Assembly (NCBI GenBank): GCA_963764345.1
Contig: CAVXSF010000032.1
Coordinates: forward strand, 62,001-126,000
Length of the DNA: 64,000 nt
Direction: 5' to 3'
Source: DASQZK01 sp963764345
GTDB taxonomy: Bacteria > Bacteroidota > Bacteroidia > Bacteroidales > GCA-2748055
Shown here: positions 8,290-16,923 of the stretch, piece by piece
Numbering within the stretch: position 1 is the stretch's first letter
Layout: every line of letters starts with the position of its first letter
Program-made: the position numbers and the translations under genes
The notes under the pieces: model-generated
Seen by the model: the letters and a program-made list of their open reading frames with translations, nothing else
Database searches by the model: none
What the model was told of the DNA's origin: nothing

Positions 8290-9684
8290 ATGAACCCCGA
8301 AAGTCTGACATTAAGCATCCTGAACCTCCGGATAAAGGAATCCATTGAGGCCTCCTTCCCGGGGAATGTATGGGTAACAGCTGAAATCAGCGAAATAAGT
8401 TTTAATCCAACGGGACACTGCTATCTTGAACTTATTGAAAAAGAAAGTAACGGTGACCGTATCATTGCCCGTATGAGGGCAACTATCTGGGCTTCCACCT
8501 TCAGAATGTTAAGGCCCTATTTTGAAAATACAACCGGTTACCGGCTATCTGCAGGGATTAAAGTCCTTGTTAACGCCGGTCTTGTATATCATGAGGTCTA
8601 TGGTTTAAGCCTGAATATTAAGGATATAGATCCAACATATACACTCGGTGACCTGGCCAGGAAAAAAATTGAGATCCTCAACAGGCTTACTTCAGAAGGC
8701 GTGATTGACATGAACAGGCAGTTGGAAATGCCTGTCGTCCCTCAGCGAATTGCCATCATCTCATCAGAAACAGCGGCTGGCTATGGCGATTTTATGAACA
8801 CACTCCAAAACAACCTATACGGCTTTGCATTCCATACAATGGTTTTCCCGGCTATCATGCAGGGTGATAAAGCAGTAGCTTCCATCATTTCCGCACTGGA
8901 AAAAATCTATGATCGGGAAGAGGACTTCGATGTAGTCGTCGTTATCAGGGGTGGCGGTGCACAAGCCGACCTGGATTGCTTCAATCATTACGACCTTGCC
9001 TTTCATATCACCCAGTTTCCTTTGCCGGTCCTCACAGGAATAGGCCATGAACGGGATGAGACCATCGCCGATCTGGTGGCGAATCAAAGACTGAAAACAC
9101 CGACAGCAGTAGCAGGCTTCCTGATCGACCGTCTCGCAGAATTCTTCGAATACCTCGACTCTTGCGAACAGCAGGTCCAAGACATCAGCTACGAAATAAT
9201 CCGCGCCACGAGGGATCAGTTGGTTGCATTAACAAGGGAGCTTTCTTATCTTTTAAACAGTAAACTCTCGGAAAACAGAAGTTACCTGCAGGGGATCATC
9301 AGGCACAGCTCGACGATCATCCGCCAGTATTTCGGAAAAAACAGAATGCATCTGGAACAGAAAGGCAGACTTACTTTCCTCTATTCCCGGAACCTGATAG
9401 AACGGCAAAAAAGTGAAATTGGCTACCGTATGAAGGAAATGGTCAGGTCATCCGGGAATTTCCTTCATATCCGTAAGGAAAAACTGGAACGCTTCGACCG
9501 GCTAAACCGGTCCCTGGATCCTGGTCATATCCTGAAACGCGGCTTTTCCATTACTTTGTACAACGGGAAACCTCTCACGGATAGTAAAGGACTTTCAACC
9601 GGTGAAGAGATCACGACCATTCTGAATTCAGGCCGCGTAATCAGCGATGTAAAACAACTTATAAAAGACACGAAAAATGGCTAA
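8290..9684 (+). CDS. xseA: Exodeoxyribonuclease VII large subunit
   Basis: Catalytic subunit of the nuclease that degrades single-stranded DNA to oligonucleotides in both directions. The N-terminal OB-fold has VWVTAEISEISFNPTGHCYL; the catalytic region has ISSETAAGYGDF, VVVIRGGGAQADLDCF and PVLTGIGHERDETIAD; a long helical, coiled-coil-rich C-terminal part ends in HILKRGFSIT and an ISDVKQ tail. The length (464) is normal. The stop overlaps the xseB start by 8 bp, indicating translational coupling, and it starts 1 bp after the upstream peptidase gene. Confidence 0.97.
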   Translation: MNPESLTLSILNLRIKESIEASFPGNVWVTAEISEISFNPTGHCYLELIEKESNGDRIIARMRATIWASTFRMLRPYFENTTGYRLSAGIKVLVNAGLVYHEVYGLSLNIKDIDPTYTLGDLARKKIEILNRLTSEGVIDMNRQLEMPVVPQRIAIISSETAAGYGDFMNTLQNNLYGFAFHTMVFPAIMQGDKAVASIISALEKIYDREEDFDVVVVIRGGGAQADLDCFNHYDLAFHITQFPLPVLTGIGHERDETIADLVANQRLKTPTAVAGFLIDRLAEFFEYLDSCEQQVQDISYEIIRATRDQLVALTRELSYLLNSKLSENRSYLQGIIRHSSTIIRQYFGKNRMHLEQKGRLTFLYSRNLIERQKSEIGYRMKEMVRSSGNFLHIRKEKLERFDRLNRSLDPGHILKRGFSITLYNGKPLTDSKGLSTGEEITTILNSGRVISDVKQLIKDTKNG

Positions 9685-9892
9685 GAAAGAGATCCGGTAC
9701 TCGGAAGCCGTCGACGAAATTGAATCCATACTCCGGCAACTGGAGAGTGGGGAAATGGATGTTGACGAAATGACAGACAAGGTCAAACGGGTAACATTCC
9801 TTATCAAATTCTGCAAATCGAAACTTAAGACTACCGAAGAATCAGTTCAAAAAATCCTGGAGGAAGACCTGGATGAACCGGCAGAAGAATGA
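9677..9892 (+). CDS. xseB: Exodeoxyribonuclease VII small subunit
   Basis: A 71-residue, mostly helical and acidic protein that binds XseA in several copies to form exonuclease VII. It shows the family pattern EAVDEIESILRQLESGEMDVDEM with later KFCKSKLKTTEESVQKIL. Its start lies inside the 3' end of xseA. This gene ends 4 bp before the stop of the convergent trypsin-like gene. Confidence 0.95.
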   Translation: MAKKEIRYSEAVDEIESILRQLESGEMDVDEMTDKVKRVTFLIKFCKSKLKTTEESVQKILEEDLDEPAEE

Positions 9893-9896
9893 TCAC

Positions 9897-10718
9897 CTAT
9901 TCCGTAGCAACATTCAGATCGAAATCAAATTCAAAAGATCCTTCAAGATAATCGATCAGATGGCCTATATCCAATGCAAAACCGATCCTTACCGTTGAAT
10001 TTCTGAAGAATTCCCTGGAAATATGTTTTATCTGGTTCTGGTTGGCAATCAATACCTGTATCGGGTCGATGTCGTTGATCTGCCATTTTCCTTCTTCACC
10101 CTTTAGTACCCTGAGGTTCTGGTCCACAATATCCGACAGGTAACCGTAATTTTTAACCAGGCTCATTTCCTTGTTGGAAATGATTCCCAGCACCGTACCA
10201 TTTACCACTTCAATAAGTGGCCCGCCGCTGCCTCCCTGCTTTACCGTGCCGTCGTACTGGATGAATGACAATCCTTTGCTGTTCTTATAATAGGAAGAGA
10301 CCATGGCCGATTTTATCGACATATTATTGTATTCGTTCTGGTATGCCATTGATACAGCTTCGAGACCGGGGGAAGGAGAACAATTCCGGCAAAGCTTGAG
10401 TGAATGGGTGTTTCTGAATTCAGGAAAATCAGCCGGTATGATGGCAAAACCCAGGTCGCAGAAATCTTCCTGATCCGGCAGGATATACAAGAGTTCATTA
10501 TATCCCATCCTTAGTTCTGCCGCCGGGGTCATCCCATCCTCCTTATAAAAAGTGATCCTGACTTCCTTTGCTCCCTTGACATGATAGAGCAGGTCATCGG
10601 TTATTATTTTATTCCCTGTTCTGAATCCCGTCAGGCCAAACGTGCGGCTGCCGCTGGTTCCAAAAAATTCAATCGAGCAAACAGCCTTGTGGTAATTTTT
10701 CCATATATCCCTGTACAT
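9897..10718 (-). CDS. Trypsin-fold (S1-like) protein, activity uncertain
   Basis: Started at ATG 10718 (MYRDIWKNYH), giving 273 residues with no signal peptide, so it is probably cytoplasmic. It has the nucleophile motif KQGGSGGPL followed by GTVLGIIS, and a possible catalytic Asp in FCDLGFAIIP, as in trypsin-like and HtrA-like proteins. Where the catalytic His is expected (after IITDD) the sequence reads LLYHVKGAKE; the His does not align cleanly, so the triad may be incomplete. No PDZ domain. The C-terminal 70 residues (from ITDIDPIQ-like NDIDPIQVL onward) are helical and of unknown role. Start codons at 10766 add an unconserved stretch. It is last in a minus-strand run behind the binding protein, 112 bp away. 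Confidence 0.6.
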   Translation of the reverse strand: MYRDIWKNYHKAVCSIEFFGTSGSRTFGLTGFRTGNKIITDDLLYHVKGAKEVRITFYKEDGMTPAAELRMGYNELLYILPDQEDFCDLGFAIIPADFPEFRNTHSLKLCRNCSPSPGLEAVSMAYQNEYNNMSIKSAMVSSYYKNSKGLSFIQYDGTVKQGGSGGPLIEVVNGTVLGIISNKEMSLVKNYGYLSDIVDQNLRVLKGEEGKWQINDIDPIQVLIANQNQIKHISREFFRNSTVRIGFALDIGHLIDYLEGSFEFDFDLNVATE

Positions 10719-10830
10719 CGTGGTAGTTTTATGTATGAAGAACACATTGTTTACCATTAATACCATCAGGTCGCGAAAAATAACACCAAAAAGGCCACTT
10801 TTTTTAAAAAAAAATGAAAAAAAAACGTAT

Positions 10831-12474
10831 TCAGCTCTTTTTCACATACTTAAGGATGAGCATATTCATGGGATTTGATCCGAGTCCTGTTACATTTACC
10901 GGAACGAACCGGACAACCTGGTCGTAGTAAAGCGGAACGATGACGGCATGGTCGATGATCATCTGATCCATCTCTTCATACAGATGTGAACGCCGGGAAG
11001 GATCTGAAGTGTTTATGGCTTCGTTGTACATCCGGTCGTATCGTTTGTCGGAGAAATGGGTGTAGTTCGGACCTGACGGACTGAAATTTCCGGAGTAAAA
11101 CAAGGAAAGGTAATTTTCGGGATCGGGATAGTCGGCAATCCAGGAACCCCTGAAAAACAGGAGGTTTGAATTAGCGACCTTATTCCTGAATGAAGCGCCG
11201 GTTGCCACGTCCAGGCTTAACCTGATACCCAGCCGGGCCAGTTCAAACTGGATATACTCACAGAGATCCAGATAGTCGGCTGTAGTGGTAAGCTTTATTT
11301 CGCCTAGCCCTTTGCCGTTGGGAAAGCCTGCCTTTTCAAGATAGTACCTGGCTGAATCAGGGTTATAGCCATAGCCTCTAATCCTGCTGTGATCAAAATC
11401 CGGAAGACCATATGGGACCATCCCCTTCAAGGCCGGTTCACCGATATTGTTTCGCAGATACCTTAGCATTCGTCTCCTGTCAAAACCAAAATTGATGGCT
11501 TTACGTACGCCGGTGAACTTCAGCGGACTGTTTTTAACTTCCTTCAAGGTGGTATCAACGAGAAATCCAAGGTACTCCGTGTTCAGGTACGGTTGTGTGA
11601 TCAGCTTATAACGGCCTTCGTAATGCGGGTTCAGATGCCCGGAGGGTGTCAGTAATTCGTCTTTGTAGGTAGGATGAACACCACTGAGAAAATCCAGGTT
11701 GCCACTGAGGAATTCCAGGAATTCCGACTGTTTGTCTTTGATAAAAGTAACCGCCACCGCATCGAGATAGGGTAAACGGTTGCCGGAGCTGTCTCTTTCG
11801 AAATAATGAGGGTTCTTCACCAGCACCAGCTTTTCATCCTGCACCCATATCCTGAACATAAAAGGGCCGGTTCCCACCGGGTGCCTCGAAAAATCTTTAC
11901 CATAACGCTCCACCGCTTCATGGGGTACAACAAAACAATAAGGCATCGTGAGAATGCCGGGAAATGGAGGGAAAGGCCCGTCCAGCCAAATGCTGAAGGT
12001 GGAATCATTGAGAGCTCTGAATCCTTTGGGATGATCCGGATCACCCTTTTGCAGCTTACTGAACACCCATAAACCCGGTGAGGCTACTGCGGGATCCAGT
12101 ATCCTGGAAAAGCTGAATTCCACGTCTTCGGCGGTGGTCACCCTGCCCCTGCCTCCCGGGAAAACCGGGTCGTCATGAAACCGGACGTCCATACGCAGAT
12201 GAAAGGTATATACTTTCCCGTCAGGGGATACTTCCCAGGACTTTGCCAGGGCCGGTCTGATCTTCAGGCTGTCGTCCATCTGAAGGAGACCGTTAAACAG
12301 CTGGCTTACCGGCCAAATAACCGTCTGGTTGCGGGCATAGGCAGGATCAAGGCTGCTGATCCCTTTTGATTCATTGTATCGGAAGACATGCGACAGGTCA
12401 TCTATCTGGTGGCTGTGGTTTGCACATGAAGCGGCACACAGCGCAAAAAGTAAAATGAAAAGCCTGTTTTTCAT
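10831..12474 (-). CDS. Peptide/nickel-type ABC solute-binding lipoprotein (SBP family 5)
   Basis: Starts at ATG 12474 with lipoprotein signal MKNRLFILLFALCAASC; Cys at the lipobox end is the likely lipidated residue. The mature protein follows the DppA/OppA family: GLLQMDDSLKIRPALAKSWE, YTFHLRMDVRFHDD, TAEDVEFSFSRILDP, VGTGPFMF, KAINFGFDRRRML and YADYPDPENYL-like IADYPDPENYLSLFY. Such proteins bind oligopeptides, dipeptides, nickel or heme and deliver them to an ABC permease. No permease or ATPase gene lies nearby, and it starts 13 bp after the hybrid kinase gene, so it may work with a distant permease or serve a sensing role. The ligand is unknown. Confidence 0.9.
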   Translation of the reverse strand: MKNRLFILLFALCAASCANHSHQIDDLSHVFRYNESKGISSLDPAYARNQTVIWPVSQLFNGLLQMDDSLKIRPALAKSWEVSPDGKVYTFHLRMDVRFHDDPVFPGGRGRVTTAEDVEFSFSRILDPAVASPGLWVFSKLQKGDPDHPKGFRALNDSTFSIWLDGPFPPFPGILTMPYCFVVPHEAVERYGKDFSRHPVGTGPFMFRIWVQDEKLVLVKNPHYFERDSSGNRLPYLDAVAVTFIKDKQSEFLEFLSGNLDFLSGVHPTYKDELLTPSGHLNPHYEGRYKLITQPYLNTEYLGFLVDTTLKEVKNSPLKFTGVRKAINFGFDRRRMLRYLRNNIGEPALKGMVPYGLPDFDHSRIRGYGYNPDSARYYLEKAGFPNGKGLGEIKLTTTADYLDLCEYIQFELARLGIRLSLDVATGASFRNKVANSNLLFFRGSWIADYPDPENYLSLFYSGNFSPSGPNYTHFSDKRYDRMYNEAINTSDPSRRSHLYEEMDQMIIDHAVIVPLYYDQVVRFVPVNVTGLGSNPMNMLILKYVKKS

Positions 12475-12487
12475 CCGCAAATAACCT

Positions 12488-15400
12488 CTATAAATATTTG
12501 TTCAGGACGAACATCAATTCATTTATCCTGACCGGCTTGGAGATATAATCATCACATCCGGCATCCAAACTCATTTCCCTTTCACCCGCCATAGCATACG
12601 CTGTTTGCGCCACTACCGGAATATTTTTGTTCATACCCTTGATCACCCGGGTAGCTTCGTAGCCGTCCTTCACCGGCATCTGCACATCCATGAGTACCAG
12701 GTCGACATGTCCGGCAGTAAAGAGCTGAATGGCTTCATCGCCGTCCCTGGCCCAGAGAATATTCACATTTGTCCTCTTCAGGATTTCATTCAGAAGGAAG
12801 AAATTAGAACGGTCATCTTCAGCAATCAGGATTGTTTTCCCTTTCCAATTCTTTGGTGTATGGTCTATGGTAATCACTTCTTCAGGCACTTCAACATCCT
12901 GTTTCCTGAAGGGTATGGAAAAATTGAATTCAGAACCTTCACCCAAGTCTGAAACGATCCCAATCTCACCTCCCATGAGTTCAACAAGATGTTTCGAGAT
13001 GGCCAGGCCAAGACCCGTACCCCCGTAAAATCTGGTTTTGCTCTCATGTCCCTGACGGAAACGTTCAAATATAATGGCCTGCTTCTCCTTGCTTATCCCT
13101 ATGCCGGAATCACTGACGTAAAACCAGATGAAGCCTTCGGATATTTTACTGATCCCGAACCGGATTTCACCTTCCTCGGTAAACTTGATCGCATTATTCA
13201 GCAGGTTCGAAAATATCTGGCGAAGCCTGAACTCATCCGTGAACATTTGCACGGAGGGATTGAAATTGCAGTTATCCTCCACCATGCGTAACTTTTCCTT
13301 ACCCTGCCTGATGATTTGTTTTGAGAAAACCATCTTCAGATCCTTCAACAGTGGAACGAGGTCAAAAAACGACTTATTCATCCTGATCTGTCCGGCTTCA
13401 ATCTTGGCGATATCGATAATATCATCGATAAGATGCATCAGAGAATCGGCCCCGTTATTAATTTGCTGAATGAAATCGTTTCGTTCAATGTCTGTGATAC
13501 CGTCATTCGACAGAAGTTCGGCAAATCCGATGATGGCGTTCATAGGAGTCCTGATCTCATGTGACATATTGGACAGAAAGGCTGTTTTCAGGCGGTCGGA
13601 TTCTTCCGCCTTTTCCTTGGCAATTTTAAGGTTAAACTCGTAAGCTTTCCGTTCATCAATATTCTTAACCACGATTACGAAGGTCTCTCTGCCCGCATCC
13701 GACCCGTGTATAACCCCGAGGGAGGTTTCTGAAAAAAACTCGGATCCGTCGTCCCTTCTCATTCTGAATTCGATATTCTTTTGATAGCTGCTCATGAGTG
13801 TATCATGGAGACTGTTCTGAGCCCTGATCACATCGGAGAGGGAAATGAAATCAAAGAAATTACGTGAGTGTAATTCTGTCGGATTCACCCTGACCATATC
13901 GGGAAAGCTTGTATTGTGATCGAGTATTCCGCCTTCCACATCGATTACGACAAGTCCGTCGGGTGATGATTCGATGATCTTTCTGAGCCGTTCCTGATTC
14001 TGCCTCAGGTGATCCTGATCCATCCTTCTTTCAATGGCAAGGGCTATCTGGTCGGAAACAAATTCCAGAAGTTGAACATCATCTTCGGTAAAGCGGATCT
14101 TTTCATCATAGCTCTGTACTACAAAAACACCGATGATCTTGTCACTGTTTCTCAGGGGTACTCCCAGCCACGACACGGAAGGTGTACCAATGGGTTCGAT
14201 CTCGCCCGAGCTTTCAAGTTCATCGATACGCTGCCTGCTTACAAGCTGAGACTTACCCGACCGGATGACATAAGCGGTTACTGTTTTACCAGCAGGAAAC
14301 TCTTTGAAATTATCTTTCTCGTCCCTGTGAAAAGGCAGCGTGATCTTATCGGTTTGCTCATCGTACAGGGCCACGTAGCAATTGGTTGTATCGATCACCC
14401 GGTGCAACGACTTCTGTATGGTTTCAAACAGCTCATCCAGATTCCGGGTTGTTGTTACCGAGTTGGCAATTTCGAACAGTACCTCCTGTATGTTCTCATG
14501 CCTCTTGCGCAGTGAAATGTCGACATGTGTCCCGACAAAGCGGATAGGCAAACTCTTCTTATCCGTTTTGAAAGCTTTTCCCCTGGAAAGGATCCATGCA
14601 TAGGTTCCGTTCTTCCTTTTCACCCGCATTTCCACTTCGGATAAACTTTCGTTGTTCCCTGGTAATTCGTCGAAGTACGTATTGACGTTTTTGAGATCGT
14701 CGGGATGAATCAGGCTGAAAAATGTTTCAGTGTCATTTTCCAATTCATCCGGTTCGTATCCGAGCATCGTAAAAAAGCGGGGTGAAAAGTAAATCCCGCC
14801 CGTTTCCCTGTTCCAGTCCCACAGCCCGTCATTTGAAGCTTCCAGGGCCATTTTAAGCCGCTCCTCACTGATCTGCAGAGCTTCCTGGCTTTTCTTTATC
14901 TCCGTGATATTCTCCGCCGTTCCCAATATCCCGATCACATTACCCTCATCATCATGAAGGGGGATTTTGTTGGTATCATTCCACGAAAAAATTCCATCCG
15001 CGAGCTGCCTTTTCTCAATAATATGGTACTCAGGGGTGTCGTTGTCCATAACCCGTTTATCGCATTCTACAAAGAAGTCCGATTCCTCCTTCCGCCAGGG
15101 AAAATCATAGTCTGTTTTGCCGGACACATCCTCGGGTTTTTTAAGCCCTGCTGATTCTGTAAAGGTTTTATTGCCTCCCAGGTAAACAGAGTTCCGGTCT
15201 TTCCAGAAAACAGCCTGGGGGATATTATCGAATACAAGGTGGAGCATTTCTTCCGATTCCTTTAACTTCCGTGCAGCGATTTTTTTATCGGTGATATCAC
15301 GGGCAACGGCCAGAACCGTGGTCACATCACCGTCATCAGTAAATTCCGGGAAGAGCCGGTATTCTATATAGGCTGGTTTTCCCTTCACCTCAGTCATAGA

Positions 15401-16837
15401 CTCCACTTCATAGGATCTTTTCTCGGAGAATACCCGGTAAATATTTTCCTCCCAGGTTTTGATAAAAGTTTCATTAAAGATGTCCATTTCACGCATGGAA
15501 CGGTTCATACAGGCATTTGGCTCAACACCAAAAAGTTCCCGTATGGAATCATTTACAAAGAGATGCCTGAGGTTTTTATCGCAGCGTAAAATAGCGTCCG
15601 GGGTGTTCTGTGAAAGAACACGGTACTGTTCTACACTTTCATGTAGCGACATCTCTGCCCGTTTTTGTTTGTCGATATCCTTGACCAGTGCCATCAGGAA
15701 ATGCCCCGGCCCGAGTTTTACCTTCTGAAGGGTGACATGAACCCAGAAAAGCCGGCCTGATTTGTGCCTGGCCAGCCATTCCCTGGCCTGCGGTTTACCA
15801 TCGGCAGCCAGTTTGGCATGAACCCTTGCTGCTTCCGTGGTAAATCCGCCCGTGTTGTCACTCAAATCACTGATCTTAAGCTTTTTTATCTCGTTTTTCT
15901 CATAGCCGTACATCTGAACAACCCTGTCGTTGACATCGATAATACTGAAATCACTGAGATCACGAAGAAAGATCCCGTCGTTGACAGAATTGAATACAGC
16001 CTCATATTTCGACTGCGACTCCCGGAGATGAATCTGCATCTTCACCTTTTCAGTGATATCGTTGATACAGAATACAATCTGGCTTAATTTCCCGTCAATA
16101 TCCATGACCGGAGTGATACAGGAGTCAAACCAGATTTCCTTTCCATCCCTCTTCTGCAACAGGAGGATCACACCCCTTACGGGCTTGCCGGTTTCCGTCA
16201 CCCGGGTAAAACAATTTTGTTTACTGCCGGAGACATGCTGTCCGTTCTCGTCCATAAAATGAAAGGCATCGAGAAGTTTTTTCCCCCGGATCTGTTCAAT
16301 TTTCAGTCCGGTAAGTTTTTCCGCCTTGCTGTTGCAATGCATTACAACGGTATTGAGGTCGGCAAGGAAAACTCCGGTCTCAATATTGTCAAGCAGTTTG
16401 CGTGAAAGTTCCTCGCTTTCGCGTATCCTTGTCTCAGCCAGCTTTCTGTGTTCAATCTCCTGTTTGTACTGAAGGGCATATTTAACAGCCGAATTGAGCC
16501 TGACCAGATGTTCTTTCAGGACATAATCCCACGCCCCTTGTTTGATACAATCCACGGCTGTTTCTTCATCAAGAGAACCGGTAACAATGATAAACGGGGT
16601 GAGAAGCTTCTTCTTTTTTACTACTCGCAGGGCATCCAGACCGTTGAAACGGGGCAGGTTATAATCTGAAAGGATGATGTCGGGAAAGAAATTGTCAAGT
16701 TCGGAGATAAATCCCTCTTCATCACAGACGACCCTGGTATCCATAACCCAGTCCTCCTTCTTCAGGGCTGTAATATTTAATTCGGCATCATAGTGGTTAT
16801 CTTCCAGAATTAGGATCTTCAGGTTCTTTTTTGTCAT
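12488..16837 (-). CDS. Hybrid sensor histidine kinase, REC-multiPAS-GAF-PAS-HisKA-HATPase-REC
   Basis: A 1449-residue protein from ATG 16837. Domains in order: an N-terminal receiver (about 5-122, phospho-acceptor Asp58 in DIILSDYNLP), five PAS domains (about 145 to 790), a GAF domain (about 800-955), a sixth PAS (about 965-1080), HisKA with His1093 in SNMSHEIRTPMN, HATPase_c with the SDSGIGIS and GGTGLGLAISKHL boxes, and a C-terminal receiver (about 1330-1449, Asp1384 in LVLMDVQMP). No membrane segment, so it is cytoplasmic. Receivers at both ends suggest it takes phosphate from another kinase and passes it on; the kinase gene 86 bp upstream on the same strand is the obvious candidate. No output domain with DNA binding is present. 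The signal is unknown. Confidence 0.95.
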   Translation of the reverse strand: MTKKNLKILILEDNHYDAELNITALKKEDWVMDTRVVCDEEGFISELDNFFPDIILSDYNLPRFNGLDALRVVKKKKLLTPFIIVTGSLDEETAVDCIKQGAWDYVLKEHLVRLNSAVKYALQYKQEIEHRKLAETRIRESEELSRKLLDNIETGVFLADLNTVVMHCNSKAEKLTGLKIEQIRGKKLLDAFHFMDENGQHVSGSKQNCFTRVTETGKPVRGVILLLQKRDGKEIWFDSCITPVMDIDGKLSQIVFCINDITEKVKMQIHLRESQSKYEAVFNSVNDGIFLRDLSDFSIIDVNDRVVQMYGYEKNEIKKLKISDLSDNTGGFTTEAARVHAKLAADGKPQAREWLARHKSGRLFWVHVTLQKVKLGPGHFLMALVKDIDKQKRAEMSLHESVEQYRVLSQNTPDAILRCDKNLRHLFVNDSIRELFGVEPNACMNRSMREMDIFNETFIKTWEENIYRVFSEKRSYEVESMTEVKGKPAYIEYRLFPEFTDDGDVTTVLAVARDITDKKIAARKLKESEEMLHLVFDNIPQAVFWKDRNSVYLGGNKTFTESAGLKKPEDVSGKTDYDFPWRKEESDFFVECDKRVMDNDTPEYHIIEKRQLADGIFSWNDTNKIPLHDDEGNVIGILGTAENITEIKKSQEALQISEERLKMALEASNDGLWDWNRETGGIYFSPRFFTMLGYEPDELENDTETFFSLIHPDDLKNVNTYFDELPGNNESLSEVEMRVKRKNGTYAWILSRGKAFKTDKKSLPIRFVGTHVDISLRKRHENIQEVLFEIANSVTTTRNLDELFETIQKSLHRVIDTTNCYVALYDEQTDKITLPFHRDEKDNFKEFPAGKTVTAYVIRSGKSQLVSRQRIDELESSGEIEPIGTPSVSWLGVPLRNSDKIIGVFVVQSYDEKIRFTEDDVQLLEFVSDQIALAIERRMDQDHLRQNQERLRKIIESSPDGLVVIDVEGGILDHNTSFPDMVRVNPTELHSRNFFDFISLSDVIRAQNSLHDTLMSSYQKNIEFRMRRDDGSEFFSETSLGVIHGSDAGRETFVIVVKNIDERKAYEFNLKIAKEKAEESDRLKTAFLSNMSHEIRTPMNAIIGFAELLSNDGITDIERNDFIQQINNGADSLMHLIDDIIDIAKIEAGQIRMNKSFFDLVPLLKDLKMVFSKQIIRQGKEKLRMVEDNCNFNPSVQMFTDEFRLRQIFSNLLNNAIKFTEEGEIRFGISKISEGFIWFYVSDSGIGISKEKQAIIFERFRQGHESKTRFYGGTGLGLAISKHLVELMGGEIGIVSDLGEGSEFNFSIPFRKQDVEVPEEVITIDHTPKNWKGKTILIAEDDRSNFFLLNEILKRTNVNILWARDGDEAIQLFTAGHVDLVLMDVQMPVKDGYEATRVIKGMNKNIPVVAQTAYAMAGEREMSLDAGCDDYISKPVRINELMFVLNKYL

Positions 16838-16923
16838 GAGCAATACGTTTCTTCAGAAATATTAAAGCAGTTAAATTACCAATTTACCCCTATATGAGAT
16901 ATCATCACCCAGATATAAGATGG

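Noticed and set aside
14009..14515. 168-codon plus-strand frame inside the hybrid kinase gene
   Set aside because: Antisense shadow of the GAF region; no ribosome binding site or family resemblance.
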